64,000 bases of DNA, from assembly GCA_038748365.1 (NCBI GenBank), contig JBCDIZ010000004.1, positions 62,001 to 126,000 of the forward strand, written 5' to 3'. The notes beneath the pieces are model-generated. The model made no database searches and was not told the DNA's origin. It saw only the letters and a list, made by a program, of their open reading frames with translations. Shown here in pieces: positions 60,362 to 64,000 of the stretch (positions within the stretch are counted from its first letter, which is position 1; the number at the start of each line of letters is the position of its first letter). Origin of the DNA: Alterisphingorhabdus sp038748365. GTDB taxonomy: Bacteria; Pseudomonadota; Alphaproteobacteria; Sphingomonadales; Sphingomonadaceae. Both the position numbers and the translations under genes were made by a program.

Positions 60362-60637
60362 TTAGCTTTTTGGCATCAGATCGAGTTCGATCATCTTCTG
60401 CGCCAGCTTGTCGGTGTCGATGGCATAGCTGCCATCGGCAATGGCATTGCGGATCTGCGCGATGCGCGCTTCATCAATCGGCGGGCCCTGATCGACAATG
60501 TCACGCGAGCCAATCTGGCTAACCGCGCTGGCATCGCGCGATACGGCGCGGGTTGGAGCCGCTGCTGCTACCGGTTTATTGTCTCCGCTGACCTTGGTCG
60601 GCGTGACGGGTTGCAAGTTTGATCCTACCGGTTTCAT
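60362..60637 (-). CDS. flgM: Anti-sigma-28 factor FlgM
   Basis: A 91-residue protein, largely disordered at the N-terminus, with the C-terminal FlgM region DEARIAQIRNAIADGSYAID followed by TDKLAQKMIELDLM that binds sigma-28. It is exported through the finished hook, releasing FliA. Its own promoter is of the sigma-28 type (60682-60709), giving negative feedback on FliA. flgN follows after 27 bases. Confidence 0.93.
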   Translation of the reverse strand: MKPVGSNLQPVTPTKVSGDNKPVAAAAPTRAVSRDASAVSQIGSRDIVDQGPPIDEARIAQIRNAIADGSYAIDTDKLAQKMIELDLMPKS

Positions 60638-60681
60638 AACAAAGTACCTTGTTTGTTGCTGAACTCTTTCTGTTGTTCAGA

Positions 60682-60709
60682 ATAACGGCTTTCTCGGTTC
60701 GATATTAAA
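60682..60709 (-). promoter_or_regulatory. Sigma-28 promoter of flgM-flgN
   Basis: On the minus strand TTTAAT, 15 bases, CCGTTAT, with G before it (GCCGTTAT). Spacing and both boxes equal those of the flagellin promoters. It lies about 45 bases from the flgM ATG. Confidence 0.8.
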
Positions 60710-60728
60710 CAAAAACATTTGAAAAGGG

Positions 60729-61280
60729 TTAACGGCCCATCAAGCTCGCTTCTCCCATATCGGTTACGCGTACCATGATCGGGCTTTCGTGCCGATCTGC
60801 GCGTACCGGGATGACTTCTCCGATACGGCCATTGCGATCAGCAACCATCATACGCGACAAAGAGAAGCCACGTTTCCTGATGGTCAGGCGCACTGGTTCG
60901 CCACGGCGAATGGCGATCATATTCTGGGCCGGATCATAGCGTGGCGTAACGGCACGAGCGCTATAAGCGCTGGTGGTACGCACCCGGCTATTTCGGGCGC
61001 TAAGATTGATGGGTACGCGAACGCGCCAGCCCAGCGTATCGCAGCGGACAATCGCTGCGTCCATGCCATCATCGCTGACTTTCGGCGTTTCGGGACATTG
61101 TGCCAGCTTCAACCGACGATCCACCGGTGCCAAGGCACCGCCAGGCTGACCAATTTCACTGCCCAGACTGGACGCGACCAGCGCATCCAGAACGGCGTGG
61201 TCCTGAAACTGGCCTGCATAGGCTGGTGTCGACAATATTGTCGCAATGATGGCCAAAGGTGCGAATATCCGCGCTATCAT
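60729..61280 (-). CDS. flgA: Flagellar P-ring assembly chaperone FlgA
   Basis: A 183-residue periplasmic protein with a signal peptide (MIARIFAPLAIIATILSTPA, cleavage after AYAG). The C-terminal SAF-type domain has MIAIRRGEPVRLTIRKRGFS and MMVADRNGRIGEVIPVRAD, typical of FlgA, which assists P-ring (FlgI) assembly. Two cysteines in the N-half may pair. A sigma-54 promoter lies at 61325-61340. Downstream flgM has its own promoter. Confidence 0.92.
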   Translation of the reverse strand: MIARIFAPLAIIATILSTPAYAGQFQDHAVLDALVASSLGSEIGQPGGALAPVDRRLKLAQCPETPKVSDDGMDAAIVRCDTLGWRVRVPINLSARNSRVRTTSAYSARAVTPRYDPAQNMIAIRRGEPVRLTIRKRGFSLSRMMVADRNGRIGEVIPVRADRHESPIMVRVTDMGEASLMGR

Positions 61281-61324
61281 CGTAAGACCTCATAGAATGT
61301 CTGTGACTTTGTTACGGATAAAGC

Positions 61325-61340
61325 AGCAATTCCTGTGCCA
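61325..61340 (-). promoter_or_regulatory. Sigma-54 promoter of flgA
   Basis: On the minus strand TGGCAC-AGGAA-TTGCT matches the full consensus. The expected start leaves a leader of about 30 bases before the flgA ATG. Confidence 0.85.
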
Positions 61341-61360
61341 AGTTTTCGGCAGGGCGGCCT

Positions 61361-61819
61361 TTATTCTGTAGTGCGCGTGATCCGCTGTATATCAATCTGC
61401 ATCGAACCCTTGGCGCTATCCGCAGGTCGCATTGCAGTGCTTTCCAGTCGTTCTTCGGAAACCCCGTTCTTGTGAAGCGCATGGAAAATGGCTGCGGTGC
61501 GCGCTGATGCCAGTTCCCATTTGTTGAGCCGGTTTTGTTGTGCGCCGCCGTCCAGCGGCACCTTTACCCGGACATTGGCACCGCCCATTTCCGGCACGAG
61601 TTTCGCAATGATCTCCTGCCCGGATGGCAATAAACGCGCTTCCCCTGCGGCAAAGAGTTGATCTGGGGCATAACGGAAATGCTGTACCGTCTCTTCGCTA
61701 GCTGTGCCGTCAGCATCGGTGGCATTTTGCAGCGTGACCTGAGCTACCAGTGCCGTCGCGCCGACCATGATCAGGGCGAGATCGAGAAATCCCGTCATTG
61801 TGCGATTGCGCCGACTCAT
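61361..61819 (-). CDS. Compact MotB-like OmpA-domain protein
   Basis: A 152-residue protein: a short basic N-terminus, one membrane helix (about residues 9-28, beginning TGFLDLALIM with Asp13 at the position expected for the proton-binding aspartate), and then almost directly an OmpA-like domain. That domain includes PDQLFAAGEARLLPSGQEII and NKWELASARTAAIFHAL. Typical MotB is 250-310 residues with a plug and linker between helix and OmpA domain; here they are nearly absent. The gene overlaps motA by four bases (ATGA), so the two very probably form a stator. Whether this is the main stator cannot be told. Confidence 0.75.
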   Translation of the reverse strand: MSRRNRTMTGFLDLALIMVGATALVAQVTLQNATDADGTASEETVQHFRYAPDQLFAAGEARLLPSGQEIIAKLVPEMGGANVRVKVPLDGGAQQNRLNKWELASARTAAIFHALHKNGVSEERLESTAMRPADSAKGSMQIDIQRITRTTE

Positions 61820-62547
61820 TTTGCTGACTGCTTAACGGTTTTGGCAGCAGGTTTCGTTTCGGTCAGGCCGTTCATCTTGGCACGATCTGAAATGTTCAGC
61901 ACCACGCCATCGCCGTCCAGATGCTTGCGTGCCAATATGCCGAAGCGCCTGGCGAAATCGTCCTGCCATTGCTTTTCCCGTCTGGCATAAAGCTCTGTGC
62001 GGCGCGCAATCGGATTGGCAAGAACATGTGCCAGCAAAAGTCCATAGAGGCTGGTCAGCAGGCATACTGCCATCGCCTCACCAATGGCATCAGCGCTGGT
62101 AATGCCCTCAAACATGATGATCAGACCAACCACCGTGCCGATCATCCCGATGGCAGGCGCAACCTCGGCCATATCGCTCCAAAAGCCGATAGCGGACTCG
62201 CGCTTTTGGTGCTGGCGTTGACGATAGGGCTGGGTGGCCTCGGAAAACTCTTTCCAACTCGCGCTATTGGCCAGCATTTCGGCGAGAGAGGCAATATAGG
62301 GAATATCCGGCGCAATGCGGTCCGCATGAAAGGGACCATTTTGCTCTACCCGTTGCTCCACCCGCACCATGGCAAGGCGTGCACGCTCGGCAATATCATC
62401 CGTATTGCGTAACAACAGCACTGGTAAAACGCTCAGGCCATGCCACGCTCCGGCGCTGCCATTCTGTACCCAGGCGATGACGACGCTCACCAGAATAACC
62501 AGCAAAAGCGACAGCGGATCAAAGAACATCATTATCTGACCAGCCAC
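61816..62547 (-). CDS. motA: Flagellar motor stator protein MotA
   Basis: A 243-residue MotA/TolQ/ExbB family protein. N-terminal helices (LSLLLVILVSVVIAWV and the following GLSVLPVLLL), a cytoplasmic loop with charged residues, and two C-terminal helices, VAPAIGMIGTVVGLIIMFEG with the conserved proline and AVCLLTSLYGLLLAHVLANP. It forms the ion channel with the MotB-like protein, whose gene overlaps by four bases. The GTG start at 62547 has GGGAG upstream; an ATG at 62532 is an alternative. A sigma-28 site at 62745-62772 may drive it. Confidence 0.88.
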   Translation of the reverse strand: MAGQIMMFFDPLSLLLVILVSVVIAWVQNGSAGAWHGLSVLPVLLLRNTDDIAERARLAMVRVEQRVEQNGPFHADRIAPDIPYIASLAEMLANSASWKEFSEATQPYRQRQHQKRESAIGFWSDMAEVAPAIGMIGTVVGLIIMFEGITSADAIGEAMAVCLLTSLYGLLLAHVLANPIARRTELYARREKQWQDDFARRFGILARKHLDGDGVVLNISDRAKMNGLTETKPAAKTVKQSAK

Positions 62548-62585
62548 CTTCTGCTCCCATCACTATTCCTATGCCCATAAGGGTC

Positions 62586-62622
62586 CGGCAAATTCTTGCC
62601 GTTGCCCGGCAAAGCCTTGCCG
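62586..62622. promoter_or_regulatory. Tandem palindromes, probable activator-binding enhancer
   Basis: Two perfect inverted repeats of the form CGGCAA-N4-TTGCCG, at 62586-62601 and 62607-62622, have centres 21 bases apart (two helical turns). They lie 75-110 bases upstream of the flgB sigma-54 promoter, a typical enhancer distance. They are the best candidate sites for the FleQ-like or FlbD-like activators and resemble the ftr enhancers of Caulobacter in style. Confidence 0.7.
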
Positions 62623-62696
62623 AACGCGGTTTTACAGGCTGCAGATGCGCCACAGATAAGAATTCAAACAACTGTTTTTGCTTACTTTCTCACCTT

Positions 62697-62712
62697 TGGC
62701 ACACCCATTGCT
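62697..62712 (+). promoter_or_regulatory. Sigma-54 promoter of the flgBCD operon
   Basis: TGGCAC-ACCCA-TTGCT matches every conserved position, with ten bases between GG and GC. The expected transcript start is near 62724, about 65 bases before the flgB ATG. Confidence 0.9.
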
Positions 62713-62744
62713 TATTACTTGGCGACGCAATCCGCCCATAGGCT

Positions 62745-62772
62745 GTAACGGCCAAAGCAAAGCGGATTTAAG
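62745..62772 (-). promoter_or_regulatory. Possible sigma-28 promoter of motA-motB
   Basis: On the minus strand CTTAAA, 15 bases, CCGTTAC with G before it (GCCGTTAC), the same -10 and spacing as the flagellin promoters. It lies inside the flgB leader on the other strand and would give motA a leader of about 190 bases crossing the tandem palindromes. Confidence 0.6.
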
Positions 62773-62788
62773 CACAGGGAGCAGACCT

Positions 62789-63139
62789 ATGGCTGCAGAC
62801 AAGATTTTCGGAGTTCATGGCGCGGCGCTACAGCTGCGTTCGGAACGGTTGGGCGTACTCGCCTCGAACATCGCCAATGCTGCGACGCCCAATTACAAGG
62901 CGCGCGATCTCGATTTTGATCGCGCCATGGAAATGGTGCGCGAGGGTGATGACACGCAGGAAGCCATGTCCGAGACCATGGGCTATCGCATCCCGCTTCA
63001 GCCTTCGATGGACGGCAATACCGTCGAACTTTCAACCGAACAGACGCTTTTTGCAGAAAATGCGGTTCAATATTCCACGACGCTTTCCTTTCTGGAGGCG
63101 CGCGTCAACTCAATCACACGCGCGCTGAGGGGAGAATAA
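62789..63139 (+). CDS. flgB: Flagellar basal-body rod protein FlgB
   Basis: A 116-residue rod protein. VHGAALQLRSERLGVLASNI followed by ANAATPNYKARDLDF is the FlgB N-terminal signature, and the C-terminal helix includes FLEARVNSITRALRGE. ATG 62789 with AGGGA upstream is chosen; the frame opens earlier at 62678 but without support. First gene of the flgBCD operon, under a sigma-54 promoter. Confidence 0.95.
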   Translation: MAADKIFGVHGAALQLRSERLGVLASNIANAATPNYKARDLDFDRAMEMVREGDDTQEAMSETMGYRIPLQPSMDGNTVELSTEQTLFAENAVQYSTTLSFLEARVNSITRALRGE

Positions 63140-63141
63140 CC

Positions 63142-63540
63142 ATGCCGATGAATGTCTTTGATATTAGTGGCCGCGCCATGTCGGCGCAGCTGACGCGGAT
63201 GAACACCACCGCATCGAACCTCGCCAATGCGCGCACTACCTATTCGAGCGAGGCCGAAGCCTATCGTGCGCTGAAGCCAGTGTTCCGCACGGCTATGGAA
63301 GAAAATGGTCTGGCCACAGTCGATGTCGAGCAGGTGGTCCAGTCCGATACCCAACCAACGCGGCGCTACGACCCGAACAATCCGATTGCCGATGCCGATG
63401 GCTATGTCTGGGAAGCAGGCGTGGACGAGGCGGCGGAGCTTATCGATATGATGGAAACCGCGCGGCAATATCAGAATAATGTGCAAGTTCTGCAAACAGC
63501 CAAGTCGCTAATCCTCGACACAGTGAGGATGGGCAAATGA
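63142..63540 (+). CDS. flgC: Flagellar basal-body rod protein FlgC
   Basis: A 132-residue rod protein. The N-terminus FDISGRAMSAQLTRMNTTAS with NLANARTTYSSEAEAYRALK is typical, as is the C-terminal ELIDMMETARQYQNNVQVLQ with a LILDTVRMGK end. It starts two bases after the flgB stop and overlaps flgD by four bases. Confidence 0.96.
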   Translation: MPMNVFDISGRAMSAQLTRMNTTASNLANARTTYSSEAEAYRALKPVFRTAMEENGLATVDVEQVVQSDTQPTRRYDPNNPIADADGYVWEAGVDEAAELIDMMETARQYQNNVQVLQTAKSLILDTVRMGK

Positions 63541-64000
63541 CCTCTATCGGCAACTCGCTTCCACCTGGCCTGACTCAGGCGCAACCTGCCAATGCAACGG
63601 GCGGTGATAGTCTGGGGCAGGAGGATTTCCTGACCTTGATGACGGCGCAACTGCGCTTTCAGGATCCTTTTGATCCGGTTGATAATACGCAGATGGTTGC
63701 GCAGATGGCGCAATTCTCATCGGTTGCGGGCATTGCCGAGATGAATGTCTCGCTGCAGCAAATCGCCAATTCCTTCGACAATATTCAGCTCTCCGATGCG
63801 GCCCAGTTTATTGGTCGTTCGGCGCTGGTAAATACCGATATTGCCGCGATGGATGCGGAAGGCGTCTATGCTGGCGAGGCGATCATGGCCGGACCGAGCG
63901 AAGCGGTGAACATTGAGCTGGTCAATCAGGCTGGTGAGGTGGTGCACTCCGCAGCGTTCAACAATGTGCCCGAAGGACCATTGCCGTTCCGCATTGAAAG
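63537..64000 (+). CDS. flgD: Flagellar hook assembly protein FlgD (3' end missing)
   Basis: The frame starts at ATG 63537, overlapping the flgC stop by four bases (ATGA), and stays open to the right edge (about 154 residues). The first part holds the FlgD signature QEDFLTLMTAQLRFQDPFDP followed by TQMVAQMAQFSSV, with the start of the FlgD Ig/tudor-like part (AAQFIGRSALVNTDI) after it. FlgD caps the growing hook. The usual length is 220-240 residues, so about one third is outside the window. Confidence 0.94.
   Translation, partial: MTSIGNSLPPGLTQAQPANATGGDSLGQEDFLTLMTAQLRFQDPFDPVDNTQMVAQMAQFSSVAGIAEMNVSLQQIANSFDNIQLSDAAQFIGRSALVNTDIAAMDAEGVYAGEAIMAGPSEAVNIELVNQAGEVVHSAAFNNVPEGPLPFRIE

Noticed and set aside
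62586..62622. Reading the CGGCAA/TTGCCG palindromes as sigma-54 promoters for motA
   Set aside because: The GG to GC spacing is nine bases, not ten, and the -24 box lacks TGGCAC; they fit an activator-binding site better.

Overview
The window is chromosomal DNA of a motile alphaproteobacterium, most likely a member of the Sphingomonadales (a Sphingorhabdus, Parasphingorhabdus or Sphingopyxis-like organism). This is inferred from the mix of genes (short DsbB, bacterial Coq7, ProXp-ala type deacylase, NDUFA9-like protein, L21 with a long Lys/Ala/Pro tail) and from GC-rich intergenic inverted repeats. No database search was possible, so the genus is a guess.

Positions 1 to about 33000 are housekeeping and envelope genes in short operons: a C-terminal processing protease (cut by the left edge), dsbB and coq7; a DUF885 peptidase gene interrupted by an in-frame TAA; a pair of bacterial PH-domain membrane proteins; a Tat/lipoprotein dienelactone hydrolase; a TonB-like protein; nitronate monooxygenase; lysC; ubiG; acetyltransferases; a GST; an outer-membrane beta-barrel protein; gltD, a DUF2059 protein and gltB; uppP; rplU-rpmA; a cluster of three secreted proteins that includes a cysteine-rich Sel1-repeat protein; a TetR regulator with a palindrome over its start codon; and an NDUFA9-like protein. 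A tRNA-Leu(CAG) gene lies at 33421-33507.

From about 33560 to the right edge the window is a nearly continuous flagellar cluster. It opens with a BLUF photoreceptor carrying a B12/SCHIC-like C-terminal domain, divergent from a FleQ-like sigma-54 activator. Then come fliS, fliD, flhB, fliR, fliQ, fliP, fliO, fliN, fliM, fliL, fliK, fliJ, fliI, fliH, fliG, fliF, fliE and a second sigma-54 activator (all minus strand), three tandem flagellin genes (plus strand), fliA, flhA, a flagellar lytic transglycosylase, flgN, flgM, flgA, a compact motB-like gene and motA (minus strand), and flgB, flgC and the start of flgD (plus strand).

The regulatory circuit can be read from the sequence. Five sites match the sigma-54 consensus (TGGCAC-N5-TTGCT or ATGCT), upstream of the second activator and fliE operon, fliK, the transglycosylase-flhA-fliA operon, flgA, and flgB. 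Six sites match a sigma-28 consensus (TTAA or TAAA, N15, then RCCGTTAC-like), upstream of the three flagellins, fliD, flgM and motA. Two perfect tandem palindromes at 62586-62622 look like an enhancer for the flgB promoter. This gives a hierarchy of activators, then sigma-54 basal body and fliA genes, then sigma-28 filament, stator and flgM genes.

I found no defence island, prophage, CRISPR array or obvious novel enzyme system. The points most worth a second look are the BLUF protein beside the flagellar master regulator, the promoter and enhancer architecture, the conserved hairpins after each flagellin gene, the unusually short MotB-like protein, and the nonsense codon in the DUF885 gene.
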